This document shows positions 43,968 through 53,592 of a stretch of DNA of 64,000 nt, piece by piece. Position 1 is the first letter of the stretch. Each line of letters opens with the position of its first letter. This stretch comes from Bacteroides gallinarum DSM 18171 = JCM 13658 (GTDB lineage: Bacteria; Bacteroidota; Bacteroidia; Bacteroidales; Bacteroidaceae): NCBI RefSeq assembly GCF_000374365.1, contig NZ_KB894120.1, forward strand, positions 1-64,000. Reading direction: 5' to 3'. A program made the position numbers and the translations under genes. The notes below the pieces were generated by a model. That model saw only the letters and a list, made by a program, of their open reading frames with translations, had not been told where the DNA came from and did no database searches.

Positions 43968-44093
43968 ACAAAATACCGTTATACACTGAACAAAATCCCG
44001 TTTTACAGTTGCGGGCTGTACGGTTGCCAACTGCGGGCTGTTGAGCCCACAACTGAAAACCATACAGCCCACAGTTGCAAAACGGGGTTATAC
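43968..44093. repeat. 22-bp-period intergenic array with mirrored units
   Basis: Four clear 22-bp units begin at 44006, 44028, 44050 and 44072, each starting CARYTG. Units 1-2 carry GCGGGCTGT, and units 2-3 end in its complement (AGCCCA). Two weaker units sharing ACAAAATnCCGTT precede them at 22-bp spacing (43968 and 43990). Outer arms 43994-44025 and 44058-44089 pair at 26 of 32 positions. It is non-coding and occupies much of the 441-base gap; 44094-44280 shows nothing else. Confidence 0.8.
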
Positions 44094-44280
44094 TACTGAT
44101 AAAAGCGTAAAAGATACAGGAGAAAGTAAGATTTTCAAAAGGGCATTCCAGTGTTTTGATTTAGGAATTCCAAAGATAGTTCCATGATTGATAAAAACAA
44201 AGACAGAAAAGCAAAAATATTCTACCTTTCATTATACATGCCGGTCAAACAAAAAAAGAAACTCCAAGTCCTACATATAT

Positions 44281-44324
44281 AAAAAATCTCTTCACCTATT
44301 TTCTTAGAAATAAATGAAGAGATT
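44281..44324 (-). terminator. Terminator of the mosaic PCMD lipoprotein gene
   Basis: Ten-bp perfect arms 44285-44294 and 44315-44324 with a T run on the minus strand, 41 bases past the stop. Confidence 0.75.
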
Positions 44325-44364
44325 AATCGTAAATTAAAAAATTATCTACGTAAGAATATATAAG

Positions 44365-46167
44365 TTATTCATTGATAATTGTAACATTATCTATATACAA
44401 TTTACTACCAATTGCAGCATTGTAATTAGCACCATCTTCGCTCGCAGAAAAGATAACAGCAAATTTATATTTTTTTGTTGTATCATATTCCTTCGTATAA
44501 TCCAAAATTAAAGAAAATGGAGTATAATCTGCTTGACCTTCACTATTAAACATCGCTTTTGCTACAATCTTCTGCGAATTATAAATATTACCGCCATTCA
44601 GCGTCTCATCATCTGAATCAACCTCATACAAAACAGCAGCAATAGTGCATTTATCTTTCTTACTTGCATCCAATTGCCCATCGCTATTATAAAAAGAGTC
44701 TCCCGCTACATATTTAAAATATCCTTTCACCTCCAACGGTTTTTCTTCATATATGTTACCAAAAGAAGTGGTTGCCATAGGATCACTCATCGCTGCCATT
44801 GCATTAAAAGTGCCCAAGAAAGCCGTTCCTGCTGTAACTTTAGGAACTTTTTGTCCCCAAATTGTCCCACCTTTGGTATCGACCGACTCTAATAGCATAG
44901 CCTTATTTCCTGACACACAATCACTTGTTTCACGAGCAGGGAATTCACCTTCATAAGTTATACCACCACCCATGGATCCCATCTTCTTAATCAAACCTAC
45001 AGCATCATTACAAGTAGCCCATCCAACCGGTTGCATTATATCGTTATACAGACCATCCTCAAAAAAATCCCACGCTTCAAAATCATATTCAATTTTATTT
45101 TCTACAGTACCTGAAATAAAAACCTTATACTCCTTTACTACTGTACCGTCTTCGGAAGTAACCGTATAAATTACTTCTTTATTATCAGAAAAATCTTGCG
45201 CTACGCCAGACTCAGGGATTATGGTAGCCTTATGAGAATAGGTAATGGTAGGTACTAAAGCCTTCAAAGCATCAGTAGTAGCAGAAGCTTTAACTTTAAA
45301 AGTGATAGTATTATCTTCATTGATTACTGGCTGTTCTGCTACAATAGGATTGTCAAAAGTGAATCCTGTAATTAAAGCATCCGAACTCTTTCTGGCAAAT
45401 ACTTTATATTCCCTCATTGTTTCACCGTCTTCCGAAGTAACTTTATAAACCACCACTTTATTTTCAGAGAAATCTTGTGCCACACCCGATTCAGGAGTAA
45501 TGGTTGCATTTTCTGAATAAGTGATAATAGGTATCAGTGCTCTTAAATCATCAGCAGTTGCAGTCTCAACCACTTTAAAAGTAATAGTCCTATCTTCTTC
45601 GTTGATTACCGGCTGTTCAGCAATGACATCGCTCTCAAATTTAAACTCTTTAATCAGAGCCTCCGAACTCTCATTACCTGTCATTTTGTGGCCTTTATAT
45701 TCTACGCGAACTTTCATGGGAGTATCAGCCACATTAACTTTAATTATTAGTTCAATATCTTCACCATTGATAGCTCCTTCAACAGAAACCGCACACTTAC
45801 CGACAATCAAATCCAAATCGGCATTACCTGTAAAGGAATATTTATCTCCCTCAACCGTCAAAGGACAATTATCAATAGCCAAATCTCCAATAGGAATTAC
45901 CGTGCCAGCAACTGTTATTGAAAAGTCCTTTAACTCCAACCCTATGGAAGTAGCAGAAGATTTCTTAATAGTTATCTTCTGCTGCATATCTTCAGCAATT
46001 ACGTTTTCAGGTTCTTCATAAAAGACATCCATTAAACCTTTATAATTACCTGCAATCTCCTCCTCAATGACTTTAGAATAATCCACAGCATCGTCGTCAT
46101 CGCTACAAGCCGTAAATAAACTCATCGAACAGAGCAATGCAAATAAACAAAACATTTTTTTCTTCAT
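44365..46167 (-). CDS. Mosaic lipoprotein: Calycin-like, two Ig-like repeats, PCMD domain
   Basis: A 600-residue protein with a lipoprotein signal (FTAC, Cys21). Residues about 30-165 resemble the Bacteroides Calycin-like beta-barrel domain (NYKGLMDVFYE). Residues 167-259 and 261-352 are two near-copies of a DUF5018/Ig-like module; both contain AEQPVIN, TITFKV, ESGVAQDFS, YxVTSEDG and EYKVF. Residues 360-600 are a PCMD domain homologous to that of the protein at 34655. GC is clearly lower than in the neighbours (hand counts about 33-43 percent per line against 58 percent in aroC), a sign of recent acquisition. Glycan binding is plausible, not shown. Confidence 0.85.
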   Translation of the reverse strand: MKKKMFCLFALLCSMSLFTACSDDDDAVDYSKVIEEEIAGNYKGLMDVFYEEPENVIAEDMQQKITIKKSSATSIGLELKDFSITVAGTVIPIGDLAIDNCPLTVEGDKYSFTGNADLDLIVGKCAVSVEGAINGEDIELIIKVNVADTPMKVRVEYKGHKMTGNESSEALIKEFKFESDVIAEQPVINEEDRTITFKVVETATADDLRALIPIITYSENATITPESGVAQDFSENKVVVYKVTSEDGETMREYKVFARKSSDALITGFTFDNPIVAEQPVINEDNTITFKVKASATTDALKALVPTITYSHKATIIPESGVAQDFSDNKEVIYTVTSEDGTVVKEYKVFISGTVENKIEYDFEAWDFFEDGLYNDIMQPVGWATCNDAVGLIKKMGSMGGGITYEGEFPARETSDCVSGNKAMLLESVDTKGGTIWGQKVPKVTAGTAFLGTFNAMAAMSDPMATTSFGNIYEEKPLEVKGYFKYVAGDSFYNSDGQLDASKKDKCTIAAVLYEVDSDDETLNGGNIYNSQKIVAKAMFNSEGQADYTPFSLILDYTKEYDTTKKYKFAVIFSASEDGANYNAAIGSKLYIDNVTIINE

Positions 46168-46534
46168 ATAAGTACTTGTTTAGTTAATAAATTCACCCTA
46201 TAGTTGGGGTGCATAATACTCTCTTTTTTATCAAGGGCACAAAGTAACAGTTTTTAAAGCCTTTATACAAGGTCTTTTCTAAAAAATAGATGTTCCTTTT
46301 TTCATATAATGATAAATACATAATCTATTCACATCCTTAAATACCTCTATATATATTAAAATGAAATAAACGTATCGAGACAGCGGCGGCAACCAGAAAG
46401 TCGGGAAATAAAAGATTTATTGTCATTTTTGAAACGATTTACAAAAAAAATTGTTACCTTTAAAAAGTCAAAAGCCCCTAAAGCAAGGCAAACTTGGCAC
46501 ATTAACCTCATTATAAACTATTAAAGCATTTGAT
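46168..46534. other. Divergent promoter gap, AT-rich
   Basis: This 367-base gap separates the mosaic lipoprotein (minus) and aroC (plus). Near-consensus -7 boxes are seen at 46240-46247 (minus strand TTACTTTG) and 46455-46462 (plus strand TACCTTTA), each with one mismatch. Nothing else is recognised. Confidence 0.4.
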
Positions 46535-47611
46535 ATGTTCAACTCATTCGGCAATATTCTCCGGCTTACCAGCTTCGGAGAGTCACATGGCAAAGGCATA
46601 GGCGGCGTAATAGACGGGTTTCCCGCAGGAATTACTATCGATATGGATTTTGTACAGGCAGAGCTCGACCGCCGCCGTCCGGGACAGTCGCGCATCACCA
46701 CCTCACGGAAAGAATCCGACAAAGTAGAATTCCTTTCGGGCATTTTCGAGGGCAAATCCACCGGATGCCCTATCGGTTTCATCGTATGGAACGAGAACCA
46801 GCATTCCAACGACTACAACAACCTGAAAGAAGTATACCGCCCCTCGCACGCCGACTATACCTATAAGGTAAAATATGGAATACGCGACCACCGCGGCGGC
46901 GGACGTTCGTCGGCACGCGAAACCATTTCGCGCGTCGTAGCGGGCGCACTGGCTAAACTGGCACTGAACCAGCTCGGCATACACATTACGGCGTACACCT
47001 CGCAGGTAGGGCCTATCAAGCTGGAAGAAAACTATACCGCCTACGACCTCGACCTGATTGAAACCAATCCGGTACGCTGCCCCGACCCGGAGAAAGCGAA
47101 AGAAATGGAAGAACTTATCTTCAAGATAAAAGGCGAAGGCGATACCATTGGCGGCGTAGTGACCTGTGTTATCAAGGGATGCCCTATCGGACTGGGACAA
47201 CCCATTTACGGAAAACTACAATCCGCCCTTGCCGCCGGCATGCTCAGCATCAACGCAGCAAAGGCATTCGAATACGGCGAAGGGTTCAAAGGGCTGAAAA
47301 TGAAGGGTTCGGAACAGAACGACGTATTTTTCAATAATAACGGGCGCATCGAAACGCATACCAACCATTCCGGAGGCATCCAGGGCGGTATCAGCAACGG
47401 GCAGGACATCTATTTCCGGGTAGCCTTCAAACCGGTGGCAACCGTACTTATGGAGCAGCACACCGTAAACCTGAACGGCATAGACACCACGCTCAAAGCC
47501 CGCGGACGCCACGACCCCTGCGTACTGCCCCGCGCCGTGCCTATCGTAGAAGCTATGGCGGCATTGACGCTACTCGACTTCTACCTGATTGACCGTACCA
47601 CACAGTTATAA
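46535..47611 (+). CDS. aroC: Chorismate synthase
   Basis: Last step of the shikimate pathway, using reduced FMN. The 358-residue protein has the three family signatures: [18 protein letters not shown] (residues about 14-31), [14 protein letters not shown] (about 117-130) and [22 protein letters not shown] near residue 330. Length is normal. The M20 dipeptidase gene begins 20 bases on. Confidence 0.97.
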   Translation: MFNSFGNILRLTSFGESHGKGIGGVIDGFPAGITIDMDFVQAELDRRRPGQSRITTSRKESDKVEFLSGIFEGKSTGCPIGFIVWNENQHSNDYNNLKEVYRPSHADYTYKVKYGIRDHRGGGRSSARETISRVVAGALAKLALNQLGIHITAYTSQVGPIKLEENYTAYDLDLIETNPVRCPDPEKAKEMEELIFKIKGEGDTIGGVVTCVIKGCPIGLGQPIYGKLQSALAAGMLSINAAKAFEYGEGFKGLKMKGSEQNDVFFNNNGRIETHTNHSGGIQGGISNGQDIYFRVAFKPVATVLMEQHTVNLNGIDTTLKARGRHDPCVLPRAVPIVEAMAALTLLDFYLIDRTTQL

Positions 47612-47631
47612 TGAAAAAGCGGTAATGTAAT

Positions 47632-48984
47632 ATGGAAATAAAGAAATATATCGCAGAGAACGAGCCCCGGATGCTGGAAGATTTGTTCAGCCTTATCCGC
47701 ATTCCCAGTATCAGTGCCAAACCCGAACACCACGACGACATGCTGGCGTGCGCCGAGCGCTGGGCGCAACTTTTGCTGGAAGCCGGTGCGGACGAGGCGC
47801 TGGTGATGCCCTCGGCAGGCAACCCTATCGTGTTCGGACAGAAGATTGTAGACCCGGAAGCTAAAACGGTATTGATATACGCGCACTACGACGTGATGCC
47901 CGCCGAACCGCTGGAACTTTGGAAAAGTAATCCCTTCGAACCGGAAATACGCGACGGCCATATCTGGGCGCGCGGTGCGGATGATGACAAAGGCCAATCG
48001 TTCATCCAGGTAAAAGCTTTCGAATACCTGGTGAAGCACGGTCTGCTGACCCACAACGTGAAGTTCATCTTCGAAGGAGAGGAAGAGATAGGCTCTCCCA
48101 GCCTCGAAAGCTTCTGCCGGGAACATAAGGAGCTGTTGAAAGCCGATGTTATCCTCGTTTCGGACACCAGCATGCTGGGTGCAGACCTCCCCTCGCTGAC
48201 GACCGGGCTGCGCGGGCTTGCCTATTGGGAGATAGAAGTAACCGGACCGAACCGCGACCTGCACTCCGGTCACTTCGGCGGTGCGGTAGCCAACCCTATC
48301 AACGTGCTCTGCCGGATGATAAGCGAAGTGACGGATGCGGACGGACGCATCACCGTGCCCGGCTTCTACGATGATGTGGAGGAAGTGCCGCAGGCGGAAC
48401 GCGAAATGATAGCACGCATCCCCTTCGACGAGGAGAAGTACAAAAAGGCTATCGGCGTAAATGCCCTCTCCGGCGAAAAAGGGTACAGTACACTGGAACG
48501 TAACAGTTGCCGTCCGTCTTTCGATGTATGCGGCATATGGGGCGGCTATACGGGAGAAGGCTCCAAAACCGTGCTCCCCTCCAAGGCATATGCCAAAGTA
48601 TCGTGCCGGCTGGTTCCGCACCAGGAGCACCACAAGATTTCGCAACTGTTTGCCGATTATATCCGGAGCATAGCCCCCGACACCGTACAGGTAAAGGTTA
48701 CTCCGATGCACGGCGGGCAGGGCTACGTATGCCCCATTACCCTCCCCGCATACCAGGCGGCGGAGAAAGGTTTTGCAAAGGCTTTCGGGAAGAAACCGCT
48801 GGCCGTGCGCCGCGGCGGAAGCATCCCTATCATCTCCACGTTCGAGGAGGTGTTGGGCATCAAGACCATACTTATGGGATTCGGGCTGGAATCCAATGCT
48901 ATCCACTCGCCCAACGAAAACATTCCGCTGGATATCCTGCGGAAAGGTATCGAGGCAGTTGTCGAATTTCATCTGAATTACTGA
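47632..48984 (+). CDS. M20-family dipeptidase (carnosinase-like)
   Basis: A 450-residue cytoplasmic metallopeptidase. The zinc ligands are visible in IYAHYDVMP, RGADDDKGQ, FEGEEEIGS and SDTSM; a lid domain (about 200-370) separates the catalytic halves. It matches the CNDP/CPG2 branch that cleaves dipeptides. It follows aroC and is one base before the Nudix gene, so the three may be co-transcribed. Confidence 0.92.
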   Translation: MEIKKYIAENEPRMLEDLFSLIRIPSISAKPEHHDDMLACAERWAQLLLEAGADEALVMPSAGNPIVFGQKIVDPEAKTVLIYAHYDVMPAEPLELWKSNPFEPEIRDGHIWARGADDDKGQSFIQVKAFEYLVKHGLLTHNVKFIFEGEEEIGSPSLESFCREHKELLKADVILVSDTSMLGADLPSLTTGLRGLAYWEIEVTGPNRDLHSGHFGGAVANPINVLCRMISEVTDADGRITVPGFYDDVEEVPQAEREMIARIPFDEEKYKKAIGVNALSGEKGYSTLERNSCRPSFDVCGIWGGYTGEGSKTVLPSKAYAKVSCRLVPHQEHHKISQLFADYIRSIAPDTVQVKVTPMHGGQGYVCPITLPAYQAAEKGFAKAFGKKPLAVRRGGSIPIISTFEEVLGIKTILMGFGLESNAIHSPNENIPLDILRKGIEAVVEFHLNY

Positions 48985-48985
48985 T

Positions 48986-49540
48986 ATGGACGATTCGAAC
49001 AAACCCTGGGAAGTGGTTTCCAGCGAGTACCTGCACAAAGCCCCGTGGCTCACCGTACGCAAAGACCATGTAGTATTGCCGAACGGTAACCACATTCCCT
49101 CTTATTATATATTGGAATACCCCGATTGGGTAAACACCATTGCCATTACGCGCAACGGGCAGTTCGTTTTCGTCCGCCAGTACCGCCACGGTATCCGGCA
49201 AACCTGCTACGAGCTTTGTGCCGGCGTGTGCGAGGTAGAGGACGCCTCTCCGCTGATTTCCGCCCGGCGGGAACTGCTCGAGGAGACGGGCTACGGAAAC
49301 GGGACATGGCGGGAGTATATGCAACTCTCGCCCAACCCGAGTACTCATACCAATATTACGTATTGTTTCCTGGCTACCGGGGTAGAAAAGGTTTCGGAAC
49401 AGCACCTGGAAGACACGGAAAGCCTCAGCGTACATCTGCTTACGCTTGCAGAGGTTAAAGAACTGTTGCAGAAAGGGGCAATCAAGCAAGCTTTAATGGC
49501 CGCCCCGCTATGGAAATACATAGCCGAAAACGGATTATAA
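48986..49540 (+). CDS. Nudix hydrolase
   Basis: A 184-residue Nudix protein resembling ADP-ribose pyrophosphatases. The core REUxEExGU is intact as RELLEETGY (about residues 92-100). The first half of the box (GVCEVEDASPLISA) appears one residue longer than the standard spacing, and the usual first Glu position reads Ala or Asp. The metal-binding glutamates are present. It starts one base after the dipeptidase stop. Its substrate is unknown. Confidence 0.88.
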   Translation: MDDSNKPWEVVSSEYLHKAPWLTVRKDHVVLPNGNHIPSYYILEYPDWVNTIAITRNGQFVFVRQYRHGIRQTCYELCAGVCEVEDASPLISARRELLEETGYGNGTWREYMQLSPNPSTHTNITYCFLATGVEKVSEQHLEDTESLSVHLLTLAEVKELLQKGAIKQALMAAPLWKYIAENGL

Positions 49541-49565
49541 CCCGAAAAAACCCGGAATACGAACC

Positions 49566-51821
49566 TTACTGGAACGGCTTACGGAACGTGCAGCCGCTTT
49601 TCCACTCGGAGCAGCCGTAAGCCGTTTTTCCCTTAATGACCGTACCCTTTCCGCAAAGTGGGCAAGGCTGCCCCACCAGCGCATCACCGGCAGGTACGGC
49701 AGAAACCGGACTGCTGGTGGCTGGCGGACTACCGGCGGCAGAAAGGCTATCAGGAACAGAAAGACTATCGGCAGCAGGAAGATTATCAGTAGCAGGGAGG
49801 CTATCGGACGCGGCTTGTTCCGCTTTCTTTGCGGCAGGTTTCCGGGGGGCTCTTTTCTTCGGTTCTTTTTTCGGCTTATCGGCGGAAGCGGCGGATGTCT
49901 TTCCGTTCTTGTCCGGCGCAGGCGCCTGTATGGTGATGTGCCGGTTGCTGTTATCGGAAAGGACGCTCAATACGATTTCCGACACCATTTGCTTCAATTC
50001 TTCCAGGAACTGCCCCGCATTGTACGTGCGCTTCTCTATCTCGCGTAACTTCTTCTCCCAGATACCCGTCAGCTCGGCGGATTTCAGCAGTTCTTCGTGG
50101 ATAATCTGAATCAGCTCCACACCCGTAGGGGTGGCTATCAGGTTCTTCTTCTCCTTACGAATATAGTTGCGTTTGAAAAGTGTCTCGATAATGGCGGCAC
50201 GGGTAGAGGGACGGCCGATGCCGTTCTCCTTCAAGGCATCGCGCAGCTCGTCGTTGTCCACCAACTTGCCAGCGGTTTCCATAGCACGCAGCAAGGTTGC
50301 CTCGGTATAAGGGCGCGGCGGCTGCGTCCACTTCTCGTAGAGGTCGGGCAGGTGCGGGCCGCTCTCCCCTACTGCGAATGCGGGGAGTACGTTCTCCTCC
50401 TCTCCGCCTTTTTCTTCCCTCTCCTCCTGCGACTGCGCCGAAGGAGTACCGAAAACGACCCGCCAACCGGGTACGAGTATCTGTTTGCCGGACACCTTGA
50501 ACTCAATCCCTTCCACCTCGCCTATCACGGTGGTGGTAGCAAACTGGCAGTCCGGATAGAACACGGCGATGAAACGGCGTGCAATCAGGTCGAACACCCT
50601 ACGTTCCATGTCCGTCAGGTTTTGGGGCGGCTGCCCGGTAGGGATAATGGCGTGGTGGTCGGTTACCTTCGCGTTGTCGAACACCTTCTTCGACTTCGGC
50701 AATGAGGCTCCGTCCAGCGGAGCGGTCAGCGCCTGATAGTCGCGCAAGCCTTTCAGTATGCCGGGGCATTTGGGATAGATGTCGTCGCTCAGGAAGGTGG
50801 TATCCACGCGCGGATAGGTGGTTACCTTCTTTTCGTACAACGACTGAATGGTTTTCAGCGTCTCGTCGGCAGAGAAGGCAAACTTCTTGTTGCACTCCAC
50901 CTGCAAGGAGGTCAGGTCGAACAAACGGGGCGGGGCTTCCTTACCGTTCTTGCGGGTGACATTCGTTATGGTAAACGGGGCATTCCTTATCTGTTCCAGC
51001 AAAGCCGTTCCGCGTTCCCGGTCTGCGATAGGCTCTATGCCCCGGTTCTCCTCCGCCTTCGCTGTTTTGGGGGCAGCTCCCTCTTTCTGCTTCTCCGCCT
51101 CCAACACCAGTTCCTCGTCGCTCTTGCGGAGAATGGCGGAGAAGGTGGTATCGCGATACACCGTTTTCAGCTCCCAGTACTGTTTGGGCACGAAGTTCTG
51201 TATCTCCAACTGGCGGTTCACAATCAATGCCAGCGTGGGTGTCTGGACGCGTCCGATAGAAAGTACCTGCCGGTTCTGACCGTACTTCATGGTGTACAGG
51301 CGGGTAGCGTTCATGCCCAGCAACCAGTCGCCGATAGCACGCGAAAGCCCTGCTTCGTACAGCGGCTGGAAGTCGGACGCATCCCGCAGCTTGGCAAATC
51401 CCTCGCGGATAGCTTCTTCCGTAAGCGAGGAAATCCAGAGGCGTTTCACCGGGCAGCGCGCACCGGCTTTCTGCATTACCCAGCGCTGAATCAGCTCTCC
51501 CTCCTGTCCGGCATCACCGCAGTTTATAATCATGTCGGCGTGCTGCATGAGGTGCTCTATTATATGGAACTGGCGTTCGTAGGTGGGGTTGCTGATAAGC
51601 TTGATACCGAAACGGGGTGGAACCATAGGCAGGCTGCCCAGGCTCCACGACTTCCAGTTGGGCGTGTACTCGTGCGGCTCCTTAAGGGTACAGAGGTGGC
51701 CGAATGTCCAGGTTACCTGGTATCCGTTTCCCTCGATGTATCCGTCTTTCTTATCTCTCGCTCCGAGTACATCGGCTATGTCACGCGCCACAGAAGGCTT
51801 TTCGGCAATACAAACTATCAT
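49566..51821 (-). CDS. topB: DNA topoisomerase III
   Basis: A 751-residue type IA topoisomerase. It starts MIVCIAEKPSVARDIADVLG (TOPRIM domain, residues 1-150) and has the catalytic Tyr in TTYPRVDTTFLS. The C-terminus ends in a zinc-ribbon (CPLCGKG then CSEWKSGC). I use the ATG at 51821; upstream in-frame codons to 51968 read through the promoter and lack similarity. The linker before the zinc ribbon contains five 6-residue repeats (DSLPAT type). TopB unlinks DNA during replication and recombination. It converges on the Nudix gene. Confidence 0.95.
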   Translation of the reverse strand: MIVCIAEKPSVARDIADVLGARDKKDGYIEGNGYQVTWTFGHLCTLKEPHEYTPNWKSWSLGSLPMVPPRFGIKLISNPTYERQFHIIEHLMQHADMIINCGDAGQEGELIQRWVMQKAGARCPVKRLWISSLTEEAIREGFAKLRDASDFQPLYEAGLSRAIGDWLLGMNATRLYTMKYGQNRQVLSIGRVQTPTLALIVNRQLEIQNFVPKQYWELKTVYRDTTFSAILRKSDEELVLEAEKQKEGAAPKTAKAEENRGIEPIADRERGTALLEQIRNAPFTITNVTRKNGKEAPPRLFDLTSLQVECNKKFAFSADETLKTIQSLYEKKVTTYPRVDTTFLSDDIYPKCPGILKGLRDYQALTAPLDGASLPKSKKVFDNAKVTDHHAIIPTGQPPQNLTDMERRVFDLIARRFIAVFYPDCQFATTTVIGEVEGIEFKVSGKQILVPGWRVVFGTPSAQSQEEREEKGGEEENVLPAFAVGESGPHLPDLYEKWTQPPRPYTEATLLRAMETAGKLVDNDELRDALKENGIGRPSTRAAIIETLFKRNYIRKEKKNLIATPTGVELIQIIHEELLKSAELTGIWEKKLREIEKRTYNAGQFLEELKQMVSEIVLSVLSDNSNRHITIQAPAPDKNGKTSAASADKPKKEPKKRAPRKPAAKKAEQAASDSLPATDNLPAADSLSVPDSLSAAGSPPATSSPVSAVPAGDALVGQPCPLCGKGTVIKGKTAYGCSEWKSGCTFRKPFQ
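49723..49812 (-). repeat. 18-bp in-frame minisatellite (5 units) in topB
   Basis: Units of 18 bp begin at 49723, 49741, 49759, 49777 and 49795 and encode six-residue variants of D-S-L-S/P-A-x. The period keeps the frame, so copy number may change without loss of topB. Confidence 0.8.
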
Positions 51822-51841
51822 TCGCTTTTCTTTTAGGTGGG

Positions 51842-51849
51842 CAAAGATA
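51842..51849 (-). promoter_or_regulatory. -7 box (TATCTTTG) for topB, with a second copy upstream
   Basis: Minus-strand consensus match 20 bases before the ATG. A near-repeat of the 26 bases from 51841 (22 of 26 identical) occurs from 51920 and carries another TATCTTTG at 51921-51928, 79 bp away. Confidence 0.6.
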
Positions 51850-52021
51850 ATGCAAAACGGGGGCAGTATGAAAAGAACCCGTTCATTTTTTACGCCGGAG
51901 CGCGGTTTATCTTCGCCCGGCAAAGATAGTGCAAGCCGGAGGCAGAAACAAACGGAGCCGCCCTGCAAGGTGAAAAGAGCTGTCCCGTAAAACGGATTCC
52001 AGCCCCTGCAAAGGCTTTTAG

Positions 52022-52057
52022 CACAAATTTGAAAGATAACTGTACAAAATTGACAAC
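52022..52057 (+). promoter_or_regulatory. Tandem PUL operator half-sites upstream of the sulfatase
   Basis: CACAAATTTGAAAGA (52022-52036) and TACAAAATTGACAAC (52043-52057) are direct half-sites exactly 21 bp apart. They lie 97 and 76 bp before a TAATTTAG box (52119-52126). The same geometry occurs before susC. Gap 51850-52021 otherwise holds only the topB promoter repeat. Confidence 0.65.
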
Positions 52058-52118
52058 CGGCTGAACATTCGGCACTATAAAAAAAACATCAGAGCTCACG
52101 GTTGCATGGAAAAAGGCG

Positions 52119-52126
52119 TAATTTAG
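52119..52126 (+). promoter_or_regulatory. -7-like box (TAATTTAG) of the sulfatase unit
   Basis: One mismatch from TAnnTTTG and no -33 TTG at 19-21 bp, as expected for an activator-dependent promoter. The extended TAATTTAGCARC is shared with the susC promoter. Confidence 0.55.
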
Positions 52127-52170
52127 CAACCGGGGAAACAGCCTCCGAAATCAATTATAAAACTAATAAT

Positions 52171-53574
52171 ATGGTAAAACAAATCTCAATGAAGCACATA
52201 GCTTGCCTATCCCTGCTAAGCTCATCCGTGGCATATGCCGCCGAACGTCCCAACATCATTTACATCTTCACCGACCAGCACACGGCAAGCGCCATGAGCT
52301 GCGCCGGAAACCCGGACTTGCACACGCCCAACCTGGACAGGCTGGCAGCCGCCGGTATCATGTTTCAGAACGCTTACTGCACCGCACCGCTCAGCGGTCC
52401 CTCGCGCAGCTCGATGTTCACGGGGCATTATCCCGATGCGGTAGGGTTGTCGGTAAACGGCTCGCCGCTGCCCGACTCTCTTAAGACCCAGACGCTGGGT
52501 ACGCTCGTCAAGAACGCCGGATACGAATGTGCATACGGCGGCAAGTGGCATGTGCCCGAACTCGATATTCCCGACAAGCAATACGGTTTCGACCAGATAT
52601 ACAGACACAGCGACGACGGACTGGCGGAGGCCTGCGTGGAATTCCTCTCCAAGAAGCACGACAAGCCTTTCTTCCTGGTAGCCTCGTACGACAACCCGCA
52701 CAATGTCTGCGAATACGCACGCAGCCAGAACCTGCCTTACGGCAACATCAACACGCCGGAGATACGCAACTGTCCGGGACTTCCGCCCAACTTCGCCAAG
52801 AACCCCTACGATGCCGATGTCATCGAAAACGAACGCGCCAACAATTTCAACGTGTACCCCACCGCCACCTTCACCCCCGAGGACTGGCGCATGTACCGCT
52901 ATACGTACTATCGCCTGGTAGAGAAAGTAGACCGTGAAATCGGCAAGATTGTCGATGCTATCGACAAGAACAACCTGTGGGAAAACACGGTCGTTATCTT
53001 TTCCAGCGACCACGGCGACGGCATAGGCGCCCACCAATGGAACCAGAAGTCGGCGTTGTACGAGGAAGTGGTGAACATCCCGCTCATCGTAACCCTACCC
53101 GGCAAGAAACATGCTGGTGGGAAACTGCCGCAACTTATCAGCAACGGGGTGGACTTCTTCGCCACTATCTGCGACTGGACGGGTGCTAAGATGCCTAAAG
53201 GCGCTGCCGGCAAGTCTTTCCGCAAAATTGCCGAAGAAGGCAATCCGCAAGCTCCCCACCAGGATTACGTCGTTACCGAAACCCGCTTCGACGGCAGCAA
53301 GACGCGTGGTTGGATGATACGTACCGAGCGCTACAAATATGTGCTGTACGACAAGGGGAGACACCGCGAACAGTTGTTCGACATGAAGAACGACCGGGGC
53401 GAAACGAGAAACCTGATGATGGAGAATGCCTACAAGGAAGTAGCCCAACAACACCGCGACCTGCTCGAAAAATATATGAATACGTACAAAATCAGGCCGA
53501 CACGCCCCAAGCTGCACGACGTACCGGGAAAGGTACTGCCCAAGAAGGCAAATTACCAGACGGCATACAAATAA
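52171..53574 (+). CDS. Serine-type sulfatase
   Basis: A secreted S1-family sulfatase of 467 residues from the ATG at 52171, which gives a signal peptide (ending AYAA). The motif S75-G-P-S-R79 holds the serine that an anaerobic maturase converts to formylglycine. Metal ligands are seen in TDQHTA (Asp35, Gln36) and FSSDHGDGIGAHQW. It removes sulfate from a polysaccharide. An ATG at 52102 is less likely, as it lies before the predicted start point. It begins the PUL and precedes a heparinase II/III-family lyase. Confidence 0.92.
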   Translation: MVKQISMKHIACLSLLSSSVAYAAERPNIIYIFTDQHTASAMSCAGNPDLHTPNLDRLAAAGIMFQNAYCTAPLSGPSRSSMFTGHYPDAVGLSVNGSPLPDSLKTQTLGTLVKNAGYECAYGGKWHVPELDIPDKQYGFDQIYRHSDDGLAEACVEFLSKKHDKPFFLVASYDNPHNVCEYARSQNLPYGNINTPEIRNCPGLPPNFAKNPYDADVIENERANNFNVYPTATFTPEDWRMYRYTYYRLVEKVDREIGKIVDAIDKNNLWENTVVIFSSDHGDGIGAHQWNQKSALYEEVVNIPLIVTLPGKKHAGGKLPQLISNGVDFFATICDWTGAKMPKGAAGKSFRKIAEEGNPQAPHQDYVVTETRFDGSKTRGWMIRTERYKYVLYDKGRHREQLFDMKNDRGETRNLMMENAYKEVAQQHRDLLEKYMNTYKIRPTRPKLHDVPGKVLPKKANYQTAYK

Positions 53575-53592
53575 ACCTACCACAGCGGATGC

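Noticed and set aside
47581..49095. 504-codon minus-strand frame opposite the dipeptidase
   Set aside because: The M20 motifs on the plus strand show the real gene; the antisense product has no family features.
52102..52170. Upstream 23-codon extension of the sulfatase
   Set aside because: It would begin before the predicted TAATTTAG box and places the signal peptide internally.
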